NCBI RefSeq assembly: GCF_003340555.1
Contig: NZ_QPLJ01000018.1
Coordinates: 1 to 64,000 of the forward strand
Direction of reading: 5' to 3'
DNA length: 64,000 nt
Source: Jannaschia formosa
GTDB taxonomy: Bacteria; Pseudomonadota; Alphaproteobacteria; Rhodobacterales; Rhodobacteraceae
Below, piece after piece: positions 35,496 through 45,105 of this stretch (positions are counted from its first letter, which is position 1; the number at the start of each line of letters is the position of its first letter). The notes under the pieces were generated by a model. The model saw only the letters and a list, made by a program, of their open reading frames with translations. It was not told the origin of the DNA and ran no database searches. The position numbers and the translations under genes were made by a program.

Positions 35496-36025
35496 GTCGG
35501 TTCTCCCGCCGGGTCCCATTTCGGAGGGTCAACCCCGCGGCCCCCCCTGCGGGTCCATCCCGGCGCCCGTCCCGGTGCCGCGGGGATCGGCGCTTGGGCG
35601 CTGCGCGCCGACGGGCCCGCCCCCGTGCTCCGTTCGTCCGTCATGGCCCCTCCTCCCGGGAGCCGCACAGGGCCAAATCAGTGCCCCAAGAAACCGTACA
35701 CCGGGGGAAGGCCCTGCCGGGCCTCGCCCTCGCGGGACCTTCGCGGGGCGACATGAGTCGACGATATCATCCGGTGCCCGGGATCCGAGGCGAAGGCGAG
35801 GTCGGCATCCTGTGGGGGCCAGGCGCGGTCGTGACCGCTGTCGCGGCTGATTGCGAGCGCCTTTCAGGTCGAGCCAGCTCTCGATCCGGACCAGTCGACG
35901 GGGGCTCGGCCCGAAGAAGCGTCAGGGCGCGTCGCGCGACCCTGGCACAGCATCCCGGAGCCAGTCCCGTCGCGTCGCACGTCCCCCCTTGCCCGGCGGC
36001 GCTTCTTCCCGCCGGACCCAGCGCT
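35496..36025. other. Gene-free spacer
   Basis: No coding sequence with family features, RNA gene or clear repeat was recognised between the HdeD-like gene and the next sulfotransferase. Confidence 0.4.
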
Positions 36026-36988
36026 TCAGGGCGTCTTGCCGTCGATCGCGCGGCTGAGCTTTCGCGCCAGGATCTCGATCTGTTCTTCGCTGAAGCTTAC
36101 GAGCGACGGATCGTCGGGGTCGCGAAACCGGGCGATCGCCTCGTCGAGCTCGGGAATTTCGTAGGCTTCGCCAGCGTCCAGTCTTTTGTTCACAGGGGAC
36201 ACGATCTTGCGCATCCGGTCGAGGAACGGATCCAGTTCCGCGCGGCGGATCGCCGGGTTCTCCGACTGGATCTCCGGGAGCTGGTTGCACAGCGGGTTGC
36301 TGATCAGTGCCGCAGAACGCTTTCCTAGATGTTTGTTGAACGCGCGCTGCAGGATCATCTCGCCGGTGGTCATGGACCGGTTCACCACGGAATAGGGCGC
36401 GGTCTCCAGGGTTCCTGTGGGCAGCCCGAGCCAGGCCTCGAAGATGGGCAGGAGCTGCTCGCGATGACGGCTGTAATTGGACAGGGTCAACTGCAGGTCC
36501 AGCCGGTCGCAGATCTTGATGAGGCGCATCACCGAGGTGGGGCTGGAATATTTCGGAAGATAGTCCTTCAGATCGCCTGTATAGCCCGATCTCTTGATCT
36601 TCTGCTGATATACCGAGACCACGTGGTCGAGCGGATCTCGTATGAAGCACAGGATGCGTACCTCGAAGCCCTGCTTCCGAAGAGCGGCGAGATCTGCCAG
36701 TCCTTCCCTTTTCCGGAAATAGCGGAACATGCCTTCATTCGAAAGCAGCAGCGTATCCGCACCGTCCATCAACGGCGCTGCCTCTGTGACGTGTTCCACC
36801 AGGGACCCGTGATCGACATTCACGTTGCCCGATGTGATCCGGCCTTGCCGTGCGGCAGTGAAGCTTTCGAGGAGGTCGGGATACGATATTCCGTTGCGAG
36901 CGAGCACATCCTGCGACAGGGCCAGAACCGACTGTATGTAGCTGCTGCCAGTCTTGCCGTGACCAACGTGGAGATTGAGTGTCTTCAT
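36026..36988 (-). CDS. Sulfotransferase-like protein (lower-GC gene)
   Basis: Encodes 320 residues from the ATG at MKTLNLHVGHGKTGSS; the frame is open further upstream but non-homologous. The PAPS loop GHGKTGSS lies at 9-16 and the 3'-phosphate-binding ILCFIRDPLDHVVSVYQQ near 116-133. Base composition is visibly less GC-rich than its neighbours, and the codon choice is more mixed, which suggests later acquisition. It is isolated by more than 500 bp on both sides. Acceptor sugar unknown. Confidence 0.78.
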   Translation of the reverse strand: MKTLNLHVGHGKTGSSYIQSVLALSQDVLARNGISYPDLLESFTAARQGRITSGNVNVDHGSLVEHVTEAAPLMDGADTLLLSNEGMFRYFRKREGLADLAALRKQGFEVRILCFIRDPLDHVVSVYQQKIKRSGYTGDLKDYLPKYSSPTSVMRLIKICDRLDLQLTLSNYSRHREQLLPIFEAWLGLPTGTLETAPYSVVNRSMTTGEMILQRAFNKHLGKRSAALISNPLCNQLPEIQSENPAIRRAELDPFLDRMRKIVSPVNKRLDAGEAYEIPELDEAIARFRDPDDPSLVSFSEEQIEILARKLSRAIDGKTP

Positions 36989-37532
36989 GTCTTTCCGGTC
37001 GAGCCATGCTCGAAGCAGGGGCGTGTTCTGGTCAGAAAACGCTGCTGTTGAAAATAAGGTCCGCGGCGGCAGAAGGCGTTTGGTCCGTCCCGGGCGCCGG
37101 TCTCTTCGTGCATGTCCTGTCACTTTCTTCGGGATGAGTCGCAAGAAGCTGTCATCCGTCTCTGTCCGACGCGCTTCGGCCGTGACATTTTTCGCGTCGA
37201 GGATAGCTATGTCCGGGATCGAACGAAATCCTCGATTCCGGTCCCGCTCGACGGTGTCGCTCTGGTCTCGCGCGGACCGCAGGCCCGGGGCGCGAAAGGC
37301 GGGAGACGGCGCCTGACCGCGGGCGGGGAGGGGGGCTCTGCCCCCGCGCCTGCGGCGCTCCCCCCGGAGTATTTCCGGCCACAGGAAGGAGGCGGGGGCG
37401 CGTTGAAGCGTCGGAGGATTTCAGCGAGTCGGGAAGTCCCGGAAAGGTTTCGGGAGGGCGCAGCCCGGCAGGGTCTTTCCGGGTCGATATCATCGTCCGG
37501 GGCGTTAACCTTAACAGGTCGTTGCGGGTGGA
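36989..37532. other. Gene-free spacer with REP-like element
   Basis: No gene is supported. The segment up to about 37200 has the lower-GC character of the adjacent sulfotransferase, then a REP-like element follows at 37327-37380. Confidence 0.45.
37327..37380. repeat. REP-like double-hairpin element, copy 3 (inverted)
   Basis: This is the inverse orientation of the elements at 10397 and 27211: a GGGGGGCTCTGCCCCC stem, a GCGCC / GGCGC stem and CCCCCCGGAGTATTTCCGG. Confidence 0.5.
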
Positions 37533-38444
37533 TCAGGGCGCGGGCCGGGGCGGCGGGTCCATGTCGCCGGTCAGCTCGTGCGGCAGCTCCGCGTCCTCGG
37601 GGGCGAAGGCGGCCCCGGCCTCGGGCGGCGGGTCGGCGGGGCGGAGCGGGCGGGGCGGCGCGCCGGGGTCGAGATCGGCCAGGCGGAAGCCGTGGCGCGC
37701 GTCCATATGGGCGTCGAGCCGGGCGACGGCGGCATCGTTGCCGCCCGCCTGATTGTAGATCCGGTAGAGGCTGTCGCCGGCCTCGTCTGCCTCCAGAGTG
37801 CCCGAGGAATAATCCGGGTTGAGCACGTAGCAGGGCACGCGCGCGAGGCCCAGATGCCAGCGGAACCACAGGTCGTCGACGGTGGGCGCGACCCGCAGCG
37901 CCGTCTCGATGTCCAGGACAGCGGCCGGGAAGAAGGCGGTGTCGTAGAGCACCCCGTCCTTGCCCGTGGGCAGGATCAGCCGGCCCGGGTTCTGTTCCAG
38001 CCGCCCGCGCATCCAGGTGCGGTAGGGGGCGGGGGCGCCGCCCTTGAGGCGGATCTGGTGGCCCCGGTAGGCGATGGCGCAGCCGTATACGCCATGGGCC
38101 GCGACCAGCCCGCCCAGCCAGTCGCGCGGGTAGAGCGTGTCGTCGTCGGCCGTCGCGACCAGCCGCGACTGCCCCCAATGGGCGCGCAGATAGGGCAGCA
38201 GCTTGCGGTAGGGCCCCCAGTTCGGGACGAAATGGACCTTGAGGCGCGGGTCCGCGGCCTGAAGCGCGGCGATGGGGCCGGGCGTCTCGGGGACGCCGCG
38301 GTCGAGGAGGTGCGGCTCGTGGCTGAGATAGAGGTTCACGCTATCGGGCGCGTGGTCCTGGGCGAGCAGCGATTCCAGCGTGCGCGGCAGCCCGTCGAGC
38401 CGGGGGGAGATCGAGGTGAGCGAGATGTCGACGCGGGGGGTCAT
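37533..38444 (-). CDS. Glycosyltransferase, GT2-like
   Basis: Encodes 303 residues from an ATG that overlaps the stop of the upstream 1131-residue gene (ATGA). The N-terminus RVDISLTSISPRLDGLPRTL and the LVATADDDTLYPRDWLGG metal-binding segment (near 93-110) indicate a GT-A fold transferase. A histidine- and tryptophan-containing LWFRWHLGLARVPCYVLNP region follows. Specificity is unknown. It is the last gene of a four-gene leftward operon with 4-bp overlaps at every junction. Confidence 0.75.
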   Translation of the reverse strand: MTPRVDISLTSISPRLDGLPRTLESLLAQDHAPDSVNLYLSHEPHLLDRGVPETPGPIAALQAADPRLKVHFVPNWGPYRKLLPYLRAHWGQSRLVATADDDTLYPRDWLGGLVAAHGVYGCAIAYRGHQIRLKGGAPAPYRTWMRGRLEQNPGRLILPTGKDGVLYDTAFFPAAVLDIETALRVAPTVDDLWFRWHLGLARVPCYVLNPDYSSGTLEADEAGDSLYRIYNQAGGNDAAVARLDAHMDARHGFRLADLDPGAPPRPLRPADPPPEAGAAFAPEDAELPHELTGDMDPPPRPAP

Positions 38445-41400
38445 GGCGTCTCCGACCGCAGGGCCTGGGGGACGACGGCGCGGGGGCGGGCGTCGCCGTC
38501 GCGCACCGCGCCCCAGGCGGGGGGGCGGCGGTCGATATGGCCGCGCCAGAGCTGCAGCGCCTCGCGCCGCTCGGCCCGCACCCGCTGCGACAGGGTGGTG
38601 GCGGCCGCAAAGCAGAGCATCGGGGGGCCGGGGAGTTCGCGGAGGGCCTGGGCGCCGCGGGCGCCGCGCAGGCGCTCGCGCATCTCGACGTCCCCGCGCG
38701 ACCGGGTGGGCGCGAAGGGGCCGATCCGGTCGAAGACCGCGCGGCGGAACATCGAGCTCATCGGCCCGTCGCCCAGCGTGGCGAAGCGCGCCTCCATCTG
38801 CACCTCGCCCCGGGCGTCGATCCGAAGATGCGGCGTGGTGACGAGGTCGAGGCCGGGATCGGCGGCGAAGGCGTCGAGCTGGGCCGCGAAACGGTCGGGG
38901 TGGGACCAGTCGTCCGCGTCCTGGATGGCGAGGAAGGCGCCGGTCGCGCGTTCCAGCGCGGCGTTGCGGCCCGCATAGGGGCCTGCGTTGCGGGCCATGC
39001 GGATCAGGATCAGGCCGGGATCGGCATCGCAGGCGGCGTCGATGGCGGCGCGGCCTTCCGGGCCGGAGGCGTCGTCGACGAGGAAGATCTCCATGTCGGC
39101 GTGGCCCTGCGCGCGCAAGCTCGCCAGCGACAGGGCCAGCATTTGGGGGTCCGGCTCCCAGGCGCCGACGACGACCGAGACGCGGGTGCCGGGATGGCCG
39201 GGCAGGGTGGCGCGGCTCGTGGCAGCGGCTTGGGCGAAGACCTCCGCGGCCGAGGCGCCGCGCAGCGGCAGGGGGAAGCCGGTCCGGGCCAGCCGCGCCT
39301 CCAGCGCCTCCGGCCGGCCCAGGAGCTGAAGGCAGAGCGCCGAGAGCTCGGTGCCGTCGGCGAGCAGGCCGTCGGCCTCCAGCGCGGCCAGGTCCTTCCG
39401 GTCGCGCAGCAGCGCCGCCATCAGCTTGCGCCGCTGCACGCCGCCGCCGGGCGGGACATGGCCCGCGACCGAGAGCGCCATCGCCGCCAGCTCGTTCGAG
39501 AGGCCGCGGAGCCCGTCGAGCCAGGCGGCGAGGTCGCCTTCGTTCAGCTCCCCGAGGCCCGCGAGCGCGGTCTGCGCGGCTTCCCGGTCGCCCGCGGCCA
39601 GCGCCGCCTCGAAGCGGTCGCGGGGGTCGCGGGCGGCTTCGATGGCTTGGGCCGCGGGACCCAGGGCGCGGGACAGGAGCGGCCAGTCCGGATGGCCCGG
39701 CAGGGCGCGGAAATGGCGGGCGAGGCGGGGGTCGTCCAGCGCTTCGGGCGCAACGCGCGCAATGCGCGCGGCCAGCCGCGCCAGCGCCCCCGCCCCGGCA
39801 TGGCGCCGGGCGGAGGCGGCGAGCAGCGGAAGCCGCCCCGGCGTGGCGGGGTCGCGGGCGAGCTGCGCCTCGGCCAGCGCGGCCCAGGCGGCCTGCAGCG
39901 CGGGCTCGGGCAGGCCGATGGCCCAGAGGTCGGTCAGGGGCGCGATGAGCTGCGGGCGGTCGCCCACCATCTCGGGCCCGGTGACGGCCAGGGCGCGGGC
40001 CACCGCGTCGGCGGCAGGATGGTGGCGGGCGTGTTCCAGCGCGGCCTCCAGCGCCTCGGGCGGCAGGTCGGCCAGGATCGCGGGGGTGGCGGCGAGCGCG
40101 GCGAGGAAGCGGCCCGTCGCGTCTTCCAGCCCCGCGGGGTCGGTCTCGGGCGCGGCGAGATCGGCGAGGATCGCGAGGACCTCGCCGGCCTCGGGGCGGG
40201 CGGCGAAGGCGTCGAGCCGGGCCTCCAGCGCGGAATGATGGGCGGCGCGGCGGGCGAGCAGATGCTCCACCGGCCAGTGTCGGGCGCCGTCGAGCGCCGT
40301 GACCAGCGCGCGGGTGATCGGCCCCGCGGCGAGGATCGCGGCACGGGCCGCGGCGTCGAGCCGTTCGGGCGCGAGCGCGCGGGCGAGCCCGGCGCGGGTC
40401 GCGGCGGGCAGGGGCGCGCCCGGATCGGCCAGGCCGATGCCGTCCGGCACCGTCACCAGCGGCCCGTGCAGGCCGACCCTGTCCAGCAGGCCCAGCGGCA
40501 GGACGGTGAGCGCGGCGGGCAGCAGCCGGGTCGGCTGCGCCCCGCGCCGCGCGTCGATCTCGAAGCGCCCGGTGGCGGGGTCGTAGTCCAGCATGGCGCC
40601 GGAGGCGGGGTAGCGCCCGGCATGGGCCCAGTGGCGGGCCACGGCGCGGGTCAGGTGGTCGGGATCGGCGGGGCTGTCGCGGGTGACCAGCACGACGGGC
40701 CGCGTCGCGGGCGCGTCGAGCGCGCGGGCGACGGCCAGCGCGGCCTCCCCGTGGCCGGGGATCACGTGGGAGAGGTCGAGATTGAGCCAGGCGCCCTCGG
40801 GCGTCTCGGGCTCCAGCCGCAGGACGAGGGCATAGGCACTGGCGGGATCGGCGGCGCCGGGGGGCACGGGGCGGGCGCGGCGGGTGGCGACGGGCAGCGG
40901 CGGCAGCGCCGGGCCGGGGGCGTCGAGCCGGGCCACCTCCCCCCGCGCGCGGGGGTCGGGATGGCCTTCCAGCTCGGCGGCCCAGGAGGGGCCCTCCTCC
41001 GGGTCGGGGCCCGTCAGCGCGCGGGGGCCGGCGCCGAGCGCGGTGCAGCGCAGCGCGGCGGTCAGGATCGGCGAGAGGGCGATGCCCGGGCGCATGTCGA
41101 GCGCGATCCCGGCGGGGCGCGAAAGCTCCAGCGCGCCCTGGGCGTCGCGGGGCAGCTGCATCCAGGCGGCCCGGTCGGCGGGGCGCAGCGCCAGCAGCCC
41201 GCGCCCGGCGGCGATCAGCCGGGCGAGGGAGACGGCGCGGGGCGCGGGCTCCTCCGGGTCGCCCGAGACGGCGGCGGTCTCGCCCAGGAGCGCGGCGCTC
41301 CAGGCGGCGAGGGGGGCGGGCGCCTGGTGCGCCTCGAGGAGCGCGTTCGCCAGCACCTCGGCGGCGGTCACGGCGCCCTCGGCCAGGCGCGCGGTCTCGG

Positions 41401-41836
41401 CAAGGGCCAGAAGCTCGGCGGCGCGGGCGGCGGTCAGGCGGCCCTGCTTCGGGCTGTCTTGGGCTGCAACCTCGCGCAGCTTCCACAGATAGGGCCGCTC
41501 CGGGTCGCCCAGCGGGGCCAGCACGGCCTCCGCCTCGGCCAAGGCCAGCGCGGCTTCGGCGCCGCTGCGGGGGGCGGTGCGGTCCAGCTCCGCCTCCAGC
41601 CAGGCGGCGCGATGGGCGAAGAGCTGCGACTGCAGCAGCCGCCCGAGGAAGGCGTCGACCAGCGGCGGGTCGTCGAGCAGGGCGCGCAGCCGCGGCTCGG
41701 AGATGTCGGGCGCACCGTGCAGCGCGGTCAGGTGGCGGTTCACGTCCTCGGGCGCCAGCCCGCGGCCGAGCGCGGCCCGGATCCGCGCCGGATAGCCGGC
41801 GGTGCGGGCGAGGAAGCTGGCGGGAAGGCGGGTCAT
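38441..41836 (-). CDS. Very large protein with C-terminal GT2 glycosyltransferase domain
   Basis: Encodes 1131 residues from the ATG beginning MTRLPASFLARTAG. Only the last 300 residues are recognised: TRVSVVVGAWEPDPQML, then EIFLVDDASGPEGRAA, NAGPYAGRNAAL and the AIQDADDWSHPDRF metal site, a standard GT2 domain. The first 800 residues are alanine/leucine-rich, largely helical and without a familiar motif; they may form helical repeats holding partner enzymes. Both ends overlap neighbouring genes by 4 bp. The upstream open extension was rejected because it overlaps another gene and has shadow-like composition. Confidence 0.75.
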   Translation of the reverse strand: MTRLPASFLARTAGYPARIRAALGRGLAPEDVNRHLTALHGAPDISEPRLRALLDDPPLVDAFLGRLLQSQLFAHRAAWLEAELDRTAPRSGAEAALALAEAEAVLAPLGDPERPYLWKLREVAAQDSPKQGRLTAARAAELLALAETARLAEGAVTAAEVLANALLEAHQAPAPLAAWSAALLGETAAVSGDPEEPAPRAVSLARLIAAGRGLLALRPADRAAWMQLPRDAQGALELSRPAGIALDMRPGIALSPILTAALRCTALGAGPRALTGPDPEEGPSWAAELEGHPDPRARGEVARLDAPGPALPPLPVATRRARPVPPGAADPASAYALVLRLEPETPEGAWLNLDLSHVIPGHGEAALAVARALDAPATRPVVLVTRDSPADPDHLTRAVARHWAHAGRYPASGAMLDYDPATGRFEIDARRGAQPTRLLPAALTVLPLGLLDRVGLHGPLVTVPDGIGLADPGAPLPAATRAGLARALAPERLDAAARAAILAAGPITRALVTALDGARHWPVEHLLARRAAHHSALEARLDAFAARPEAGEVLAILADLAAPETDPAGLEDATGRFLAALAATPAILADLPPEALEAALEHARHHPAADAVARALAVTGPEMVGDRPQLIAPLTDLWAIGLPEPALQAAWAALAEAQLARDPATPGRLPLLAASARRHAGAGALARLAARIARVAPEALDDPRLARHFRALPGHPDWPLLSRALGPAAQAIEAARDPRDRFEAALAAGDREAAQTALAGLGELNEGDLAAWLDGLRGLSNELAAMALSVAGHVPPGGGVQRRKLMAALLRDRKDLAALEADGLLADGTELSALCLQLLGRPEALEARLARTGFPLPLRGASAAEVFAQAAATSRATLPGHPGTRVSVVVGAWEPDPQMLALSLASLRAQGHADMEIFLVDDASGPEGRAAIDAACDADPGLILIRMARNAGPYAGRNAALERATGAFLAIQDADDWSHPDRFAAQLDAFAADPGLDLVTTPHLRIDARGEVQMEARFATLGDGPMSSMFRRAVFDRIGPFAPTRSRGDVEMRERLRGARGAQALRELPGPPMLCFAAATTLSQRVRAERREALQLWRGHIDRRPPAWGAVRDGDARPRAVVPQALRSETP

Positions 41837-44800
41837 GGGGTCTGGTCGGCCGGAAGGATCGTGTCCCCTTTCCGGGAATCCGGCGGGGATGGCAAATCGC
41901 CTCTGCCGGGGCGCAGCAGCGCCTCGATCCGCGCGACGAGCGTGGCGGCGCGGGCGTCGAAGGAGTGATGGGTGGCGGCCCAGGCGGCGGCCTCGGCGCG
42001 CAGGTCGGGCGCGGCAGGGTTTTCGCGCGAGCCATGCGCGCCAGGGTTTCCGCGCAAGCCGTGCGCGGGGGGCGGCGGCGCCGAGAGCGCGGCGACGAAT
42101 TCCGCCTCGGAGGTGTAGCGGGTGAAGAAGCGGGCGGGAACGAGATCCTCCAGCCCCGCCACCTCGTCGACCAGCAGCCGCCCGCCCGCAGCCAGCACGT
42201 CGAAGACCCGGTTCGAGACATAGCCCAGCCGCGCCATGTCGGCCCAGTGGTCGCAGACCACCCACCGCGCCGCGCCGTAGAGCTGGCCCAGCACCTCGTT
42301 CGGGATCAGCCGGTCCTGCAGGCGCGGGTCCTCGGCCAGCGCCTCCCAGCCGCGGCCGTGGATCTCCAGCGGCAGGTCATGGGCCAGCGCCCAGCGGACC
42401 GGGTCGCGGAACACCTTGCGCGAGTTCGCGACATAGAGCGGCGGGCCATCGGCGGCGCGCCCCGGGTCGAAGGCGAAGCGGGTCGTGTCGGTGCATTGCG
42501 GCAGCACCGACAGCCTGCCGGGCAGCAGCTGCTCCAGGATCGCGGCATGGGGGGCGGAGGCGATGCAGGCATGGTCGAAGGCGGCGATCTCGGCCGGGCT
42601 GACCGCGTCCGGGTGCGAGATCAGCCACATCACGCTCACCTGCCCGCGCCGGGGGGTGTAGGGGTGCAGGCCGCGCAGCGCGATGACGGCGTCGTCGGCC
42701 TGCGCCAGCCCGTGCGCCGCGCCTTGCCAGTCGTCGCGGTCGTCGACCCGCGCGACATGGCCCAGCCGCCGGACCGCCGCGGCGAGGCTGTCGGCGAAAT
42801 GCGCGTCCCCCCATTCGGCGCGGTTGGCCCGGCGGGCCGAGTTCGCGATCGCGATGCGCAGCGGCGGCGGCGGGCGGCGGGCGACGGCCGGGACGCTGTC
42901 GACCAGCCGGTCGCAGGCAAGGGCGAGCGGCGTGTCGGGCGCATCGGCGCCCCAGCCGAGCAGGGTCAGCCCCGGCTCCGCCCCGGCGATCCGCCGCGGG
43001 TCGAGCGCGGGGTCGGCGACCAGCGCGATGTCGGTGGCGGCGAGGTCGGCATCGGGGGGCAGGCGCAGGTGGCAGGGCAGCGCTTCGGCCAGGGCGGGGG
43101 CGAGCATCCCGGCCGCCTCCGGCGACGCGAGCAGCGCGACCCGGGGCCGCGTCCCGGTCAGTGCGCCCTCCGCGTCGGCGCGCAGCAGGCGGCGGGCGCG
43201 GGCGCCGAGATGTCTTCTGAACTCCTCCGCGCCGATCGCGGCCTCGCCGGGGGCGGGGCCCTCGGGCAGGCAGGCCAGGCCCCGCCCCGCCTCGCGTAGC
43301 CACAGGCAGAGCTCGGCGCGCGCCAGCGCCCCGGGCAGGGCAGGGTCGAGCCCGCCCAAAGCCTCCCAGTCGGCGCGGCGCATGAGGACCGCGCCGGTCA
43401 GCGCGGCGCAGGGCAGGGCGGCGTCGCCCTCGTGCCAGACCGGCACCGGATCCGGTGCGAGCCAGATCCCCCCGGTCCCGACCGCGCCGAGGCCCGGGTC
43501 GGCGAGATGGGAGGCGAGCCTGCGGCGCAGCCCCTCGGAGAGGTGGCGGCCCGGCGGCTCCAGCAGGATCGTGTCGGCGGGGCCGGGGCCCTGCGGCTCG
43601 GGCAGGGACGAAAGCGGCGGCGGGGCCGCGCCGGTCAGGCCGGGGGGCGGGGGGAGGACGATCTCCGCCCCCTCCAGCGCGCCGGGCGGGTCGGTGACGA
43701 GCGTCAGTCGCGCCCCTTGCGCCGCGATTCCCGGGGGCAGGTCGAAGCGGAAGGCGAGGGCGGCGGCGCGCGCCGCCTTGTCGAGCCCGCCCCGGGCGCG
43801 GCCCTTCGTGCGGGTCTCGGCCAGGACGGCGCCGTCCCGGGTCAGGCGCAGCGTCACCGGCGCGTCCGGCGCCTCGGGGCAGATCGCGCGCCCCGCGATC
43901 CCGGAGGCCGTGGCCCGGCTCACCTCGCCCCGCGCCGTCGCGCCCTCGGGCGGGGGCGGGGCGGGCGGCAGCGCGGGGGGCGGCGTGCCCGGCCCCTGCA
44001 CCAGGATCGGCACCGGAGGCCCGTCGCCCGCCTGCAGCGCCACCGGCGCCCGCGCCTCGGCGGGGGGCAGCACGGCCTCCAGCCGGAAGCCGCCTCCGGG
44101 GTCGGGGAGGTCGGTTCTCCCGGCCTTCGCCGCCGCCGTCCCGCTGGCCGCGACCCGGTCGCCGACCAGCAGCGCCACCGGCGCATGGGCGGCGGCGGCA
44201 TGGCCCGCGACCGTCAGCCGGAACTCCGCCCGCCGGGTCAGGTCGACCGACAGGGCGGGACCGGGCGCGTCCCCGGGGGCAGGGACGCGCCCGGTCCAGA
44301 GCGGCGCGCCATCGGGGCCGAGCAGCGCCAGCACCTCGCCCGGCGGCAGGGGCGGGGCGATCCCGCCCGCGACCCGCCCGTCCGCCGCGACCGCGACGCG
44401 GCCGGTCCGGCCCGTCCCTTCGGCGCGCCAGGCGAGGTCGGGCGCGGCGGTCAGGACATGGCCCTCGGGGCCCGCCTGCGTCGCCGTCAGCTCGGCCGCG
44501 CCCACGGGAGGACCCGCGCGCCGCGCCGCCAGGTCGGCGACCGGCCGGACCATGGGGGCAGGCGCCTCGGGCGGGCGCATCCCGTCGGGCGCGGGGCGCC
44601 GGAGCGCCGTGGCCTCGGCCAGCACGACGTCCAGATCGCGCCCCAGCAGGAAGACGATCCGCAGCCGGTCCAGGTCCCCGGGGCTCAGCGGGAAGGCCGG
44701 GGTGACAACCTCCTGCCAGAGGCCGGTGCGCAGGGTCAGCCAGCGGTCCGGGGGGGGCGTCGCGGCCGGCTCCCCGCCGTGGTACGGCCGGATGAGGCAG

Positions 44801-45105
44801 CGCAGGACCCGCTGCGGCTCGGGCGCGTCGAGCCGCAGGAGCAGCCGCAGCCCCGCCGCCTCGGGCTCAGCCCCGGCCTCGAGATCGAACACCAGCCGCG
44901 GCGGGTGGTGGGATTCGCTGCCGGACCCGAGGGCCAGGTGCAGCCCCGGCCCGCCGGGCAGGTCGAGCCGCCGGACCGTTGCGGGCAGGTTCCGGGCTGT
45001 CTCGGAGGCGTACCAGTCGAGCCGGGCTGTCGGCGACAGCCGGATCGCGTTGCCCTCGGCGGGCAGGCGGTCGGGGCGCGGGACGGGGGCGACGGGATCG
45101 GTCAA
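41833..45105 (-). CDS. Large protein with C-terminal CgeB-type glycosyltransferase domain, probable TTG start
   Basis: Encodes about 1090 residues if translation begins at the TTG that overlaps the sulfotransferase stop (TTGA); no ATG or GTG lies near. The N-terminal 650 residues are proline/alanine-rich beta segments with acidic and aromatic positions, possibly glycan-binding. The last 320 residues resemble GT-B transferases of the CgeB/GT4 type: LRIAIANSARRANRAEWGD, VMWLISHPDAVSP, PLYVANSRKVFRDP, NEVLGQLYGAARWVVCDHW and RVFDVLAAGGRLLVDEVAG. A 27-bp tandem repeat at 42016-42069 duplicates nine residues near the C-terminus. Start choice is uncertain. Confidence 0.72.
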   Translation of the reverse strand: MTDPVAPVPRPDRLPAEGNAIRLSPTARLDWYASETARNLPATVRRLDLPGGPGLHLALGSGSESHHPPRLVFDLEAGAEPEAAGLRLLLRLDAPEPQRVLRCLIRPYHGGEPAATPPPDRWLTLRTGLWQEVVTPAFPLSPGDLDRLRIVFLLGRDLDVVLAEATALRRPAPDGMRPPEAPAPMVRPVADLAARRAGPPVGAAELTATQAGPEGHVLTAAPDLAWRAEGTGRTGRVAVAADGRVAGGIAPPLPPGEVLALLGPDGAPLWTGRVPAPGDAPGPALSVDLTRRAEFRLTVAGHAAAAHAPVALLVGDRVAASGTAAAKAGRTDLPDPGGGFRLEAVLPPAEARAPVALQAGDGPPVPILVQGPGTPPPALPPAPPPPEGATARGEVSRATASGIAGRAICPEAPDAPVTLRLTRDGAVLAETRTKGRARGGLDKAARAAALAFRFDLPPGIAAQGARLTLVTDPPGALEGAEIVLPPPPGLTGAAPPPLSSLPEPQGPGPADTILLEPPGRHLSEGLRRRLASHLADPGLGAVGTGGIWLAPDPVPVWHEGDAALPCAALTGAVLMRRADWEALGGLDPALPGALARAELCLWLREAGRGLACLPEGPAPGEAAIGAEEFRRHLGARARRLLRADAEGALTGTRPRVALLASPEAAGMLAPALAEALPCHLRLPPDADLAATDIALVADPALDPRRIAGAEPGLTLLGWGADAPDTPLALACDRLVDSVPAVARRPPPPLRIAIANSARRANRAEWGDAHFADSLAAAVRRLGHVARVDDRDDWQGAAHGLAQADDAVIALRGLHPYTPRRGQVSVMWLISHPDAVSPAEIAAFDHACIASAPHAAILEQLLPGRLSVLPQCTDTTRFAFDPGRAADGPPLYVANSRKVFRDPVRWALAHDLPLEIHGRGWEALAEDPRLQDRLIPNEVLGQLYGAARWVVCDHWADMARLGYVSNRVFDVLAAGGRLLVDEVAGLEDLVPARFFTRYTSEAEFVAALSAPPPPAHGLRGNPGAHGSRENPAAPDLRAEAAAWAATHHSFDARAATLVARIEALLRPGRGDLPSPPDSRKGDTILPADQTP

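Noticed and set aside
38537-41968. An 1143-codon top-strand frame opposite the large glycosyltransferase gene
   Set aside because: It is glycine/arginine-rich antisense sequence without motifs. The bottom strand has a GT2 domain and overlapping start and stop codons with both neighbours.
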